From positions 38,991-102,990 of the forward strand of contig JBGCEH010000012.1 in assembly GCA_045106195.1 (NCBI GenBank): 64,000 nt of DNA, given 5' to 3'. This document shows, one piece after another, positions 8,524 to 17,631 of the stretch. The position numbers were made by a program, and so were the translations under genes. A model generated the notes under the pieces. That model was given only the letters and a program-made list of their open reading frames with translations, was not told where the DNA came from and made no database searches. This DNA is from Granulosicoccus sp045106195 (GTDB lineage Bacteria; Pseudomonadota; Gammaproteobacteria; Granulosicoccales; Granulosicoccaceae). How positions within the stretch are numbered: position 1 is the stretch's first letter; each line of letters starts with the position of its first letter.

Positions 8524-9093
8524 TTATTCCGACGCAAGGTCGATCGGAGCTCTCTCTTTCTGCCATAACACCTCACTGCCACCTTCGTCGCGAGCAATGA
8601 CCCGCGCCAACACGAAGAGCAGGTCTGACAGGCGATTAAGGTACTTCATGCTGAAAGGCGGGACTTCTTCGTCACGCTGAAGGCTGACGACCAGACGCTC
8701 AGCCCTACGGCAGATTGTTCGGGCAACATGGCAGTTAGCGGCAGCAAGACTACCACCAGGCAGAATGAAATCCTTCAGAGCCGGCAGTTGCTCGTTGAAA
8801 TGATCCAACGTGCTTTCAAGCCAGTCTATGTGGGTTTGCTGGATTGCCTGATGTCCGGGTATGCACAATTCACCACCCAGATCGAACAGATGATGCTGGA
8901 CCTCATGCAACACACGCTCGACATCTCTGGACACACCATGCGCAAGCACAATGCCAAGTGTCGAGTTGAGTTCATCGGTGGTTCCATAGGCCGATACGCG
9001 CGTACCGTCCTTGTCGGTGCGGCTACCGTCTCCGAGTCCGGTGGTCCCGTCGTCGCCAGTTCGAGTGTATATCTTGGACAGTCGGTTACCCAT
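8524..9093 (-). CDS. PduO-type cob(I)alamin adenosyltransferase
   Basis: The 189-residue enzyme transfers an adenosyl group from ATP to cob(I)alamin to make adenosylcobalamin. The N terminus carries the ATP-binding signature IYTRTGDDGTTGLGDG, followed by SAYGTTDELNSTLG. The helix containing ARTICRRAERLV provides the conserved arginines of the PduO/MMAB family. Length is normal (180-190). It stands alone between the transglycosylase and the divergent HIT gene, with no other cobalamin genes in view, so it may serve corrinoid salvage. Confidence 0.88.
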   Translation of the reverse strand: MGNRLSKIYTRTGDDGTTGLGDGSRTDKDGTRVSAYGTTDELNSTLGIVLAHGVSRDVERVLHEVQHHLFDLGGELCIPGHQAIQQTHIDWLESTLDHFNEQLPALKDFILPGGSLAAANCHVARTICRRAERLVVSLQRDEEVPPFSMKYLNRLSDLLFVLARVIARDEGGSEVLWQKERAPIDLASE

Positions 9094-9141
9094 GCATTGC
9101 AGGCTCGTAGTTCATGATGGTGTGTTTGTCTACAGGAACAG

Positions 9142-9147
9142 TATAAT
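9142..9147 (+). promoter_or_regulatory. Possible -10 element ahead of the HIT gene
   Basis: A perfect TATAAT (9142-9147) lies 30 bases before the GTG start of the HIT gene, in the divergent gap with the adenosyltransferase gene. No good TTGACA-like -35 element sits at 16-18 bases, so the promoter may depend on an activator or be fortuitous. Confidence 0.35.
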
Positions 9148-9176
9148 CGCTTAACCCCCTTTTTTGAGGAATACTT

Positions 9177-9548
9177 GTGGATAGTGAGCAAACAGTGGAA
9201 GAAACCATTTTCAGCAAGATTATAAGAAAGGAGCTACCTTCGGATATGCTCTATCAAGACGAACTGGTTACCGCGTTTCGAGACATCACGCCACGTCTAC
9301 CCACGCATGTGCTGATCGTGCCGAACAGACACATTCCGACCGTTGATGACGTCACAGAAGCTGATGAAGCAGCGCTTGGCAGGATGCTCACGGTTGCACG
9401 CAAGATTGCACGCGATGAGGGCATTCACGAGGGTGGCTATCGGCTTATCATCAACTGCGGCGAGCACGGTAGACAGGAAGTACCTCACATCCACATGCAT
9501 CTGCTGGGCGGCCATGACGTCGGCCCTATGATTTCCAGAAAAAACTAA
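9177..9548 (+). CDS. HIT family (HinT-like) nucleoside phosphoramidase
   Basis: The 123-residue protein begins at GTG with GAGGA about nine bases upstream. It has the HinT fold markers FSKIIRKELPSD at the N terminus and DITPRLPTHVLIVPNRH in the middle. The histidine triad HIHMH (104-108) is followed by LLGG. Family members hydrolyse purine nucleoside phosphoramidates and acyl-adenylates in the cytosol. It precedes the MoxR ATPase gene by 27 bases on the same strand and may be cotranscribed with it, though a functional link is not implied. Confidence 0.88.
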   Translation: MDSEQTVEETIFSKIIRKELPSDMLYQDELVTAFRDITPRLPTHVLIVPNRHIPTVDDVTEADEAALGRMLTVARKIARDEGIHEGGYRLIINCGEHGRQEVPHIHMHLLGGHDVGPMISRKN

Positions 9549-9575
9549 TCAGATTAACCAGAACCTAATGACTGC

Positions 9576-10412
9576 ATGAGCACATACATCACCACGGACG
9601 ATCTGCAACTCGCAGTCGATGCTGCCCTGACACTTGAACGACCACTCCTTGTCAAGGGAGAACCTGGAACCGGCAAGACCGAGCTGGCTATCGAGGTTGC
9701 CCAGCGTCTGGGAGCACCACTTCATACATGGCATATCAAATCCACGACTCGCGCACAACAGGGTCTATACGAATATGACGCAGTGTCTCGACTTCGCGAC
9801 TCGCAATTGGGTGATGACAAGGTGGGAGAGATTGCCAATTACATCGTGAAAGGTGTGCTGTGGGATGCGTTCGAGTCAGAAAAACGGGCTGTTGTGCTAA
9901 TTGACGAGATCGACAAGGCCGATATCGAGTTCCCCAACGACTTGCTGCAGGAACTCGACAAGATGTCATTCGAAGTCTACGAAACCCGGCAGACCATCAG
10001 CGCAGCGCTTCGCCCTTTGGTCATCATCACCAGCAATAATGAAAAGGAGCTGCCCGATGCCTTTCTGCGCCGCTGCTTTTTTCATTACATCACCTTTCCA
10101 GATCGGTCCACCATGCAAAGAATTGTCGAATCGCATTTTCCAACCATAAAGCACGATTTGCTCAAGGCAGCCATGGATGTGTTTTTCGATCTGCGTGAAG
10201 TGCCGGGATTAAAGAAAAAACCTTCCACCTCCGAACTACTCGATTGGCTAAAGCTGTTGATAGCTGATGATTTGCCAGCCGATGCGCTGGGTGCAGAGGA
10301 TATTCGAACCGTATTGCCCCGTATGCATGGTGCTCTTTTAAAGAATGAGCAGGATATACATCTTTTTGAGCGCATTATATTTTTGCACAAGCAACAGCAG
10401 AACAGACGGTAG
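9576..10412 (+). CDS. MoxR-type AAA+ ATPase
   Basis: The 278-residue ATPase has Walker A GEPGTGKT (28-35), Walker B VVLIDEIDKAD, sensor 1 IITSNNEKELPDAF and an arginine finger pair in LRRCFFHY. The C-terminal lid follows. MoxR proteins act as chaperone-like ATPases paired with a von Willebrand A protein, often to insert metals or activate an enzyme complex. The VWA partner starts nine bases downstream. The ATPase resembles the branch paired with CoxE-like proteins. No metalloenzyme target is encoded nearby; the next gene after the VWA protein is a methyltransferase. Confidence 0.85.
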   Translation: MSTYITTDDLQLAVDAALTLERPLLVKGEPGTGKTELAIEVAQRLGAPLHTWHIKSTTRAQQGLYEYDAVSRLRDSQLGDDKVGEIANYIVKGVLWDAFESEKRAVVLIDEIDKADIEFPNDLLQELDKMSFEVYETRQTISAALRPLVIITSNNEKELPDAFLRRCFFHYITFPDRSTMQRIVESHFPTIKHDLLKAAMDVFFDLREVPGLKKKPSTSELLDWLKLLIADDLPADALGAEDIRTVLPRMHGALLKNEQDIHLFERIIFLHKQQQNRR

Positions 10413-10420
10413 CGCACGAC

Positions 10421-11647
10421 ATGTTGCTCGACTTTCATGACAGGTTGCGAACCGCCGGAATTTCGATTTCCCTGACTGAATGGCTGATGCTGATGCGTGG
10501 GATGTCGATGGGGCTTGGCACACTGGATATCGATCGATTCTATGCGCTTGCCCGCCTCACGCTAATCAAGAACGAAGCTTTGTACGATCGATTTGATCAA
10601 GTATTTTCCCTTTACTGGAGCGGACAGGCGCAAGCCTTCGATGAGCTGATCAAATCACTGAAAACGCCTGTACCTGATGACTGGTTGCGCAGTCTGGACA
10701 AGGAGGCGCTCAGTGACGAACAAAAAGCGCAAGTAGAGGCTATGGGGGGCTGGGATAAGCTCATGGAAACTCTCGCTGAACGTCTTGAGGAGCAGTCGGA
10801 AGAACATCACGGTGGAAATCGCTGGATTGGCACGGGCGGTACATCACCGTTTGGCCACAGCGGGTACAACCCTGAAGGCGTCCGGATCGGCAACGGATCC
10901 AAACGCCAGGGAAAGGCGGTCAAGGTGTGGGAAAAACGGCAGTACCGGGATCTGGATGGCGACAAGCAGCTGGGAACACGCAATTTCAAGATGGCATTGC
11001 GCAAATTGAGGCGCCTGGCACGCGATGGAAGGCCTGATTCACTCGATCTGGAGACAACTATCAGGGAAACAGCTAACAATGCTGGTCTGCTGGACATCCA
11101 TATGCGCGCCGAGCGCAAGAATGCCATCAAAGTATTGTTGCTTATCGATATCGGCGGCTCCATGGATTACCACGCACAAATTTGCGAGACACTTTTCTCG
11201 GCTGCCAGAACCGAATTCAAGCGCCTGGATACTTACTGGTTTCATAATTTCATTTATGAAAAAGTATGGCAGGACAATGCCAGGCGGCACACGCAAACCA
11301 CGCCGACATCTGAATTGATGCGTCGTTACGGCCGAGATCATCGTCTGATCATTGTCGGTGACGCTACCATGAGCCCGTATGAGATCGCTGTGCCGGGGGG
11401 CAGTGTGGAACACTGGAACGATGAACCCGGCGGACTTTGGTTAAAGCGCCTGCAACAGGCATTTCCGCATTGTGTCTGGTTGAACCCTGAAGCACGGGAA
11501 TGGTGGGATACGACACCTTCGGTACGGATGACGAACGAACTGATGCAAAAACGTATGTACCCCTTGTCAGTAGATGGACTGCAAGAGGCTATCGATGCAC
11601 TCAAGGTTCCAATGAGTGATGTTGCACTAAGTGATCAGAATTCGTGA
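10421..11647 (+). CDS. VWA domain protein, CoxE-like partner of MoxR
   Basis: The 408-residue protein has a helical N-terminal half and a C-terminal VWA domain from about residue 235. The metal-ion-dependent adhesion site reads D243-I-G-G-S247 rather than D-x-S-x-S: the first serine is glycine, which may weaken metal binding and is, to my recollection, shared by part of this family. A loop around residues 125-165 is rich in Gly, His and Ser (HHGGNRWIGTGGTSPFGHSG). Its start is nine bases after the ATPase gene, and its TGA overlaps the GTG of the methyltransferase gene (GTGA), so all three are likely translated together. It probably recruits a substrate for the ATPase. Confidence 0.8.
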   Translation: MLLDFHDRLRTAGISISLTEWLMLMRGMSMGLGTLDIDRFYALARLTLIKNEALYDRFDQVFSLYWSGQAQAFDELIKSLKTPVPDDWLRSLDKEALSDEQKAQVEAMGGWDKLMETLAERLEEQSEEHHGGNRWIGTGGTSPFGHSGYNPEGVRIGNGSKRQGKAVKVWEKRQYRDLDGDKQLGTRNFKMALRKLRRLARDGRPDSLDLETTIRETANNAGLLDIHMRAERKNAIKVLLLIDIGGSMDYHAQICETLFSAARTEFKRLDTYWFHNFIYEKVWQDNARRHTQTTPTSELMRRYGRDHRLIIVGDATMSPYEIAVPGGSVEHWNDEPGGLWLKRLQQAFPHCVWLNPEAREWWDTTPSVRMTNELMQKRMYPLSVDGLQEAIDALKVPMSDVALSDQNS

Positions 11648-12690
11648 CGCAGCACTACGCCATGCTTGTATTACCGTCGAGCAACCGCGTATACAACACG
11701 GCGAGTGAAAAACTCGCTTGCGCTGAATTGCAGAGTTTTAACGCTTCGATTCTTGGCGGCAGGATAACGACACCGCAGATGGCTGATATTGGCGGCGTGA
11801 GCTATTTGACGTTCAACAGCACTGTTCTGTCAACACAGGACATTGCCTGTTTATCCAACCTCTCTTTCGTATTTGCACTTTTCGAGACGCGCGGAGAAAA
11901 CCATGCGTTAACGCTCATACCAATACCGCTAACCTGTCTTGATAAGTACGACAGTGACTTATTAACCATTCTGAAGTTTGCTGGCAAGACCAACGACCAG
12001 TTCACCAAGCTGTTGCTGAACGTGACGCTTTCGGCGTCATCGTTTGCCAACGAGATGACCGCCCGCAAGCTACGTGTACTGGACCCGGTTTGTGGACGTG
12101 GTACCACACTGAACCAAGCGCTCATGTATGGTTATGATGCCTCCGGTATCGAAATCGACTCTTCCGATTTCGACGCTTATAGCCAGTTCATTAATCGATG
12201 GTTAAAAGAGAAACGCCTGAAGCACAAGGCCGAAGCTGTTGAACTTCGCAAGGATGGCAAGACACAAGCGCATAGACTCACAATCCGGTTGGCAGCCAGC
12301 AAAGAACAGTACAAGGCTGATGATGTTCAACAACTGGATTTCGTACTGGCTGATACGGTGCGCGCGGGTGAGTTTTTTAAGGTGGCATCATTCGATCTCA
12401 TTGTCGCCGACCTGCCCTATGGCATCAGGCATGGGAATAAATCAGCACAAGGTCATGCCAAGTCTCCTATGGAGCTGCTGCGGGAAGCGCTGCCCGTATG
12501 GGCAAGATTACTTCGCCGTGGAGGAGCTATCGGCCTGGCGTGGAATACCTATCTGGCTAAGAAACCTGACATCATCGCCCTGCTGGAGGCGGAAGGTCTG
12601 GTTACATACGCGCCGACCATCACGGATCATTTCCGACATCGAGTCGATCAGGCCATCATTCGCGACATCGTGATCGCCCACCGGCCCTGA
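11644..12690 (+). CDS. Trm11-like SAM-dependent methyltransferase
   Basis: This 348-residue enzyme begins at a GTG overlapping the VWA stop by four bases. The N-terminal 130 residues are of unknown fold and seem too short for a full THUMP-plus-linker module. The catalytic domain has motif I L146-D-P-V-C-G-R-G-T-T, an acidic ribose-binding site in SGIEIDSSDFDAY and motif IV D256-L-P-Y-G. The last is the N/D-P-P-Y type used by enzymes that methylate exocyclic amines of bases in RNA or DNA. Similarity is to the TRM11/UPF0020 group, which makes N2-methylguanosine in tRNA. Tight coupling to a MoxR-VWA pair is unusual. The substrate is unknown. Confidence 0.72.
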   Translation: MTQHYAMLVLPSSNRVYNTASEKLACAELQSFNASILGGRITTPQMADIGGVSYLTFNSTVLSTQDIACLSNLSFVFALFETRGENHALTLIPIPLTCLDKYDSDLLTILKFAGKTNDQFTKLLLNVTLSASSFANEMTARKLRVLDPVCGRGTTLNQALMYGYDASGIEIDSSDFDAYSQFINRWLKEKRLKHKAEAVELRKDGKTQAHRLTIRLAASKEQYKADDVQQLDFVLADTVRAGEFFKVASFDLIVADLPYGIRHGNKSAQGHAKSPMELLREALPVWARLLRRGGAIGLAWNTYLAKKPDIIALLEAEGLVTYAPTITDHFRHRVDQAIIRDIVIAHRP

Positions 12691-12863
12691 AGTTCCGCTA
12701 TGCAATTTGCGCGTGCCTTGAGGAACAAAACTTGCATTAATTCTACTGCGGGTGGTACCACATACACTTCGGACAACTTCTCCAGACGGCTTAAACCGAA
12801 TACCTGTTAAAGCCGAAGGTCGAAGGTGCCACTCGCACCTCCCTCCCTCAGACGACCGGGACT

Positions 12864-14435
12864 ATGGCCTCTGTAAAATCATCTCTCTGTTTGATGAGCC
12901 TGATGACTATCGTGGCGAGTCTGGCTGGCTGTGACGGTCAATCCACCGCAGATGCCGATGTAGTTGCACAGGATGATGTTCTGGAGGTGGGCGTCGATGA
13001 GACAACACGTGTCGACGACGCGCTGATTGCACCTGCTCAACCCCGATTGCAGATTGGAGCAACACCAGAAACGCTGATATTAACCTGGGAGGTGGATCGA
13101 TCGGATCAGCTCGCCAACATTTACCAATATGATGCTTCTAATGGCGAAGAGTCATTGGTGCATAGCGGCATAACAGCGCAAACCAACAGCTTTTCAGTAC
13201 CCAGCCATGCCCCGTCACGCAGATGGCATGCGCAGCAATTCCGCGTCGAACTCTGTGATTCGCAAGATTGTGTCAGTTCTGAAAGAGTGGCCATCAGCCC
13301 CCTCATGGCGGCTACCACCCAGACTCTGCGCCCAGCAGTCTTCATGCGGGGCGAGCGCTTTGCTAAATCAGTAACAACAAGCGATGATGCCAGCCTGATT
13401 GTCAGCACACTGCCGACTGAGGGCGCGATACAAATCCATTTCCACATCCGCAAACAATGGGTCGCTGCAGATCCAGTCAGACTGGACATGGCAATATCAA
13501 GCTCACTACTCGATGTGGCCAGCTCGAACACAGGCGACACCCTTGCAGTACTGATAAGGGACAGTAGTAACGCCGTACAGGCAGGTAGTCTGCGTATTCT
13601 CGAAAGACTGGGTGAGGCATGGATACAGACCGCTGAATTGTCCGTCCCCGCCGTTACAACGCTCGACTCCCAAACTCATCTGACTTTGTCATCCTCTGCC
13701 GATCGGGTATCTCTGCATACGACGAACAACCTGTATGTCTATGAACAGGACAACATCGACTGGTCACTCCAGAGCACCCTGCCGGCACCGCCGGAGGGGA
13801 GCTGGGCCACAAGTTTCAATGCCGCTTCGTCGAATCGGATTTATGCAATTCTCAGGCAATCCAGCCACTTGTGGCTTGTGTTGTTTCAGTGGCAAGGAGA
13901 GGCCGATGCCGCCCAGTGGCGAGAGTCATACAGACATCTCATTCAGGGTATAGCCTCGGATGATCATGTTTTTATTCAAGGCGATGACCAAGGTTCGTCG
14001 ATGTTGATTGCCGGATGGGATGGTACCGTGCGAGAAGAACGCTCACCGGTCTTATGGCGCTATCGGTTCGATGAAACATCCTTGAGCGGATCAGAGCCAG
14101 CGCTCCTTGTGGCCGATTCATTTCGTATGGCCCCAACGCTCGACGGCAACGCGGAACTACGATTCGCCGCCAGCGACAGCCTCGATACCGTGGCACTTGG
14201 TTGGCACTCACCGAATGACGACGATGCACAGCTGAGCACATTTACCTTCAACGCTCAGGATCAACGCTATCGAGCGGCATTGGAGCTCCCTCAGGATTTG
14301 TCAACTCTGGCGAAACAGAGTTTTGCCAGAGATATAGCTTTATCGGGGGATGGTAAAACCCTGCTGGTATCGACCATTCCGGGCGGTGCCACTCCGTCCA
14401 CGAATAGGGCGGGAGAACTACTTATACTTCGTTAG
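12864..14435 (+). CDS. Putative lipoprotein with beta-propeller-like body
   Basis: The 523-residue product has a lipoprotein signal (hydrophobic residues 8-20, lipobox LAGC near residue 23) and should be lipid-anchored in the envelope. After an acidic linker, residues 60-150 look like a fibronectin-III-like strand domain containing one cysteine pair (ELCDSQDCVSSE). The remainder shows repeated strand patterns such as SFARDIALSGDGKTLLVST, typical of bladed propeller or FG-GAP-like surface proteins. I recognise no specific family. The gene stands alone, with about 170 bases upstream and the opposing signalling gene ending 26 bases downstream. Confidence 0.7.
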   Translation: MASVKSSLCLMSLMTIVASLAGCDGQSTADADVVAQDDVLEVGVDETTRVDDALIAPAQPRLQIGATPETLILTWEVDRSDQLANIYQYDASNGEESLVHSGITAQTNSFSVPSHAPSRRWHAQQFRVELCDSQDCVSSERVAISPLMAATTQTLRPAVFMRGERFAKSVTTSDDASLIVSTLPTEGAIQIHFHIRKQWVAADPVRLDMAISSSLLDVASSNTGDTLAVLIRDSSNAVQAGSLRILERLGEAWIQTAELSVPAVTTLDSQTHLTLSSSADRVSLHTTNNLYVYEQDNIDWSLQSTLPAPPEGSWATSFNAASSNRIYAILRQSSHLWLVLFQWQGEADAAQWRESYRHLIQGIASDDHVFIQGDDQGSSMLIAGWDGTVREERSPVLWRYRFDETSLSGSEPALLVADSFRMAPTLDGNAELRFAASDSLDTVALGWHSPNDDDAQLSTFTFNAQDQRYRAALELPQDLSTLAKQSFARDIALSGDGKTLLVSTIPGGATPSTNRAGELLILR

Positions 14436-14460
14436 TCAGTATGGCGTTAACAATGCTTGT

Positions 14461-16215
14461 CTATTGAGGAGCCGCCGGATAGGCACTCAACAAGCGCCGT
14501 ACATCGAGTAGCAGCGCCTGGTTGGGTTCGCGACTATTCACAACATCCATTCCCTTGAGTGCATGCTGAACTAGAACATCGAGGGGCTGTGCCGAGTTTT
14601 TCGTCAGATTCAGAAGACTTGCTGTGCATGCCAGTCTGGGCAGATCGTCATTGACAGTAATTTCAAGACATCGTTGCATGACTTTGCGCGTCAGGATATA
14701 CGCCTGAGACGCTTCGGCATGGCGCATGAGAAAGCCGAAACGGTTGTTGCCCATGGCAACCACATGGTTTTCGCGGGCGTGGATGCTTACAAGGGTTTCC
14801 CGCACCTGCGTTGCCAAGGAGTTTTCTTCTGAAAGCGCTAACAGCTTACCGTCACTGCCCAGAACGAATACATCCAGGATCAGCAGGCTCGATTGCATAT
14901 CTACAGCGTTAGCCGAACCGGATTCAGGTACCGACTTTTGGCCGCCTGGCTCGAGATATTCCAGCATTTGTCGCAGGAAGGGCTCGGTATCAGGAGAAAG
15001 AGTAAGCTGATCGATAGTGCCTTTGACAACGCTGGCAGGATCTCCATTGCGTTGTAGCGCTGCAGAGTGGGAGTTGGAAATAGCCACCCTACGATGTGCA
15101 AAGCGCAACAGGCTGTGGCCACTGTTATCAATGTGCGAATGCTGGTAATCCACATCTACAGCGCGTCCGTCTGGCAAACGCCAGGTGGCGGCGTGCACCT
15201 GGGAGCCCGGAGTCGCCGGCCCCCCAGATTCGAGCAAGCTACTACCAGGTTCACCCATCAATGTAGATTTTTCACTGATACCCAACTGTTCCAGCGCCAA
15301 TGTGTTGATGTACACGATGCGGTGCTCGTCATTCAGCAACACTATCGCACCAGCGATACATTCCAGCACATCGGCCAGAAGCTTCTGCTCGCATTGCAAG
15401 CGACGCTTCTGGCGCACAAACCGGCTGATCGCATCTATTCTGCTTAACAGCAGCTCGCTTGACTCGTTCTTGAACATGCACTCGACGGCACCAGCCCGCA
15501 AACTACGTTTGATGATGTGATCACTATAGGTGCCGGTCAAAACAGTACATACAATGTCGCCTGTGTGTTCACTGGCCAGTAATTCACGGCACAGAACATC
15601 GCCCGTCGTCTCAGTCAGATAGTAATCAAGCACAGCGATGTCGAACTTTTGATCTGTGGCGAGTCGGATGGCCTCTTCACGAGTTGCCGCCAGCGTCACA
15701 TTGTAGCCATGCACTTGAAACAGATCGCGTAATGAATACCGGATTGTGGCTGAGTCATCGACAACCAGTAAATGCACATCGCGGTTGTTGAATTTTGCAG
15801 CGAATAAATCCTGACCTGCCGAATCGGCGAGTTCTGCCTCGATGAGTTGTTGCAATAGCCCTTCAAGGCCCTGATATTCCTTCCAGGCAAGTACAGACGT
15901 ATTGTCACGCCCTGCGACCCAGGCACGCGTCTCGGCCCGCAGGTCTGCGGACATCACCACCACCGGCAGATCCTTATGGTCACTGTTCTCGAGAAGAAGT
16001 GCGAATCTTGCGGCGTCATCCTGAGCTGTTGTAGGCCAACCAAACAACACGCCGCTGTACTCCGCACCAAACTGCTGAAACTGCTCTCCCAGCGATTTGG
16101 CGGCCTGCGGATAGCTCTCACAGGCATCCACAGTGTAGCCTAGCGATTCTGCATGCTTTTCTAAAACGTAGCGCATGGTGGCCGATTGCTCAACCAGAAG
16201 TAGTCGGTGAGTCAT
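14461..16215 (-). CDS. Dual-receiver PAS protein with degenerate GGDEF domain
   Basis: With an ATG start at 16215 (a TTG 69 bases upstream adds a poorly supported extension) the protein has 584 residues. A first receiver-like domain (about 1-125) lacks the phosphoacceptor: the expected aspartate strand reads VLFGWP. A second receiver (about 150-270) is intact, with VVDDSATIRYS and the acceptor Asp in AVLDYYLTETTGD. A PAS-like domain (about 290-385) follows. The C terminus resembles a GGDEF domain in which the active-site loop is GNNRF (in MGNNRFGFLMRHAEA), so it should not make c-di-GMP. The output is probably protein interaction or ligand binding. It is monocistronic. Receiver calls are firm; the GGDEF relation is inferred from pattern. 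Confidence 0.8.
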   Translation of the reverse strand: MTHRLLLVEQSATMRYVLEKHAESLGYTVDACESYPQAAKSLGEQFQQFGAEYSGVLFGWPTTAQDDAARFALLLENSDHKDLPVVVMSADLRAETRAWVAGRDNTSVLAWKEYQGLEGLLQQLIEAELADSAGQDLFAAKFNNRDVHLLVVDDSATIRYSLRDLFQVHGYNVTLAATREEAIRLATDQKFDIAVLDYYLTETTGDVLCRELLASEHTGDIVCTVLTGTYSDHIIKRSLRAGAVECMFKNESSELLLSRIDAISRFVRQKRRLQCEQKLLADVLECIAGAIVLLNDEHRIVYINTLALEQLGISEKSTLMGEPGSSLLESGGPATPGSQVHAATWRLPDGRAVDVDYQHSHIDNSGHSLLRFAHRRVAISNSHSAALQRNGDPASVVKGTIDQLTLSPDTEPFLRQMLEYLEPGGQKSVPESGSANAVDMQSSLLILDVFVLGSDGKLLALSEENSLATQVRETLVSIHARENHVVAMGNNRFGFLMRHAEASQAYILTRKVMQRCLEITVNDDLPRLACTASLLNLTKNSAQPLDVLVQHALKGMDVVNSREPNQALLLDVRRLLSAYPAAPQ

Positions 16216-16376
16216 GACCAGTAGTGAGGAAAGGGTTGCAGCAACGGAAGAGTCTTCAGTAATGGTGGAGTATTCATTGAACAACTTTGCAAGATGCGCA
16301 CAAGGTAACCCATGTTAAAGCCATCCATACGGATGCTTCACGTGACCTGATCCACAAATTCGCCCTATGATGCCCT

Positions 16377-17609
16377 ATGTCGACCAGAATCGTGCCAAAA
16401 AACACCGTTGAACAGAACCCACGCGACCTGAATTTCGTTTCAGACCCCTATTCTCTGTACAGAAAATGGCACGCAGACACATCGCCAGTGTTCTGGCAGG
16501 ACTACGGATTCTGGTGTTTAATCAGTTACGATTCGGTCAACCGCGTGCTGCGGGACCGACGGTTTGCACGCCTGCCACCAACCGGCATTATCCAGAAACC
16601 CACCCCGGATCATCTAAGGGATTTTGCCGCTGCGGAGAAATATTCGCTGCTTGCCATGGAACCTCCAGCGCACACACGCCTGCGCCAACGGGTAAACAGG
16701 GCTTTTGTCTCACGTCAGATCGACAGGCTCGCACCCGCCATCGAAGCGACGGCACATGCGTGCATCGACAGGTTTCAGGCTGATGGCAAGGTTGAGCTGC
16801 TGCGCCAGTATGCCACCCCTATACCCCTGAACGTCATTACCCGTCTGCTCGGTGTACCCGAATCCTCTGGCCCTGACCTGGTCGCGTGGTCGCATGCCAT
16901 GGTTCGGGTGTATACACTCAGTCAGACGCGCAAGGAAGAGGAGCTTGCGAACCAGGCGGCCTTCGACTTTCAGGCGTTTCTGCGCGATGTCATCGAAGAC
17001 AAGCGCAAGCACCCAAGTGACGACCTGCTCTCCCATTTGCTGGCCCTCGATGATGAAAGCGAGCCAATCACGGACGAAGAAATAATCAGCGTGACTATTC
17101 TGTTACTCAATGCCGGCCATGAAGCATCCGTACATCAATTAGGCAACGCCACCTATACACTGCTGCGGGAATACCCGGGCCACCGTCGCGCAGAGTTGCT
17201 TGACGCGCTCTCTGATGATCAAAGAGCCGACGATATCGTCGCTGAATGCTTGCGATTTGCAGCCCCTTTGCACCTTTTCACTCGCTTCGCTCAGGAAGCG
17301 CTGACGCTTGACGGTGGACCCACATTGGCACGCGGCGACCAGGTAGGTCTGTTGCTTGCGGCCGCTAATCGCTGTCCGCGCAGATTTGATCAACCCAACC
17401 GCTTCATTCCCGGTAGAGCCGATGCTGCCCATTTGTCACTGGGTGCCGGTATTCATTATTGTGTAGGTGCGCACCTGTCGAGGCTTGAGCTACGTATCGC
17501 CTTGCAAGTACTGTTCGAAAGGTTGCCCGCGCTGTCCCTTGTAGAGCATCCGCAGTATCAGGACGCGTTTCATTTTCATGGATTACAAGCACTACATGTG
17601 CATTGGTAA
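16377..17609 (+). CDS. Cytochrome P450
   Basis: The 410-residue soluble P450 shows the I-helix motif NAGHEASVHQ, the ExxR pair in ECLRFAAP and the heme-binding loop LSLGAGIHYCVGAH with the proximal thiolate at C362. The usual Phe of the heme loop is Leu, and the I-helix position that normally holds a proton-relay Thr is Ala followed by Ser. The C-helix WxxxR/HTRLRQ region (PAHTRLRQRVNRAF) is normal. Length matches class-I bacterial P450s, which need a ferredoxin and reductase; none is adjacent, though a 7Fe ferredoxin gene lies 40 kb away. Substrate is not predictable. Its stop is 22 bases from the end of the opposing moeA gene. Confidence 0.9.
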   Translation: MSTRIVPKNTVEQNPRDLNFVSDPYSLYRKWHADTSPVFWQDYGFWCLISYDSVNRVLRDRRFARLPPTGIIQKPTPDHLRDFAAAEKYSLLAMEPPAHTRLRQRVNRAFVSRQIDRLAPAIEATAHACIDRFQADGKVELLRQYATPIPLNVITRLLGVPESSGPDLVAWSHAMVRVYTLSQTRKEEELANQAAFDFQAFLRDVIEDKRKHPSDDLLSHLLALDDESEPITDEEIISVTILLLNAGHEASVHQLGNATYTLLREYPGHRRAELLDALSDDQRADDIVAECLRFAAPLHLFTRFAQEALTLDGGPTLARGDQVGLLLAAANRCPRRFDQPNRFIPGRADAAHLSLGAGIHYCVGAHLSRLELRIALQVLFERLPALSLVEHPQYQDAFHFHGLQALHVHW

Positions 17610-17631
17610 AGCCATGAAAATAACGCGGGTA

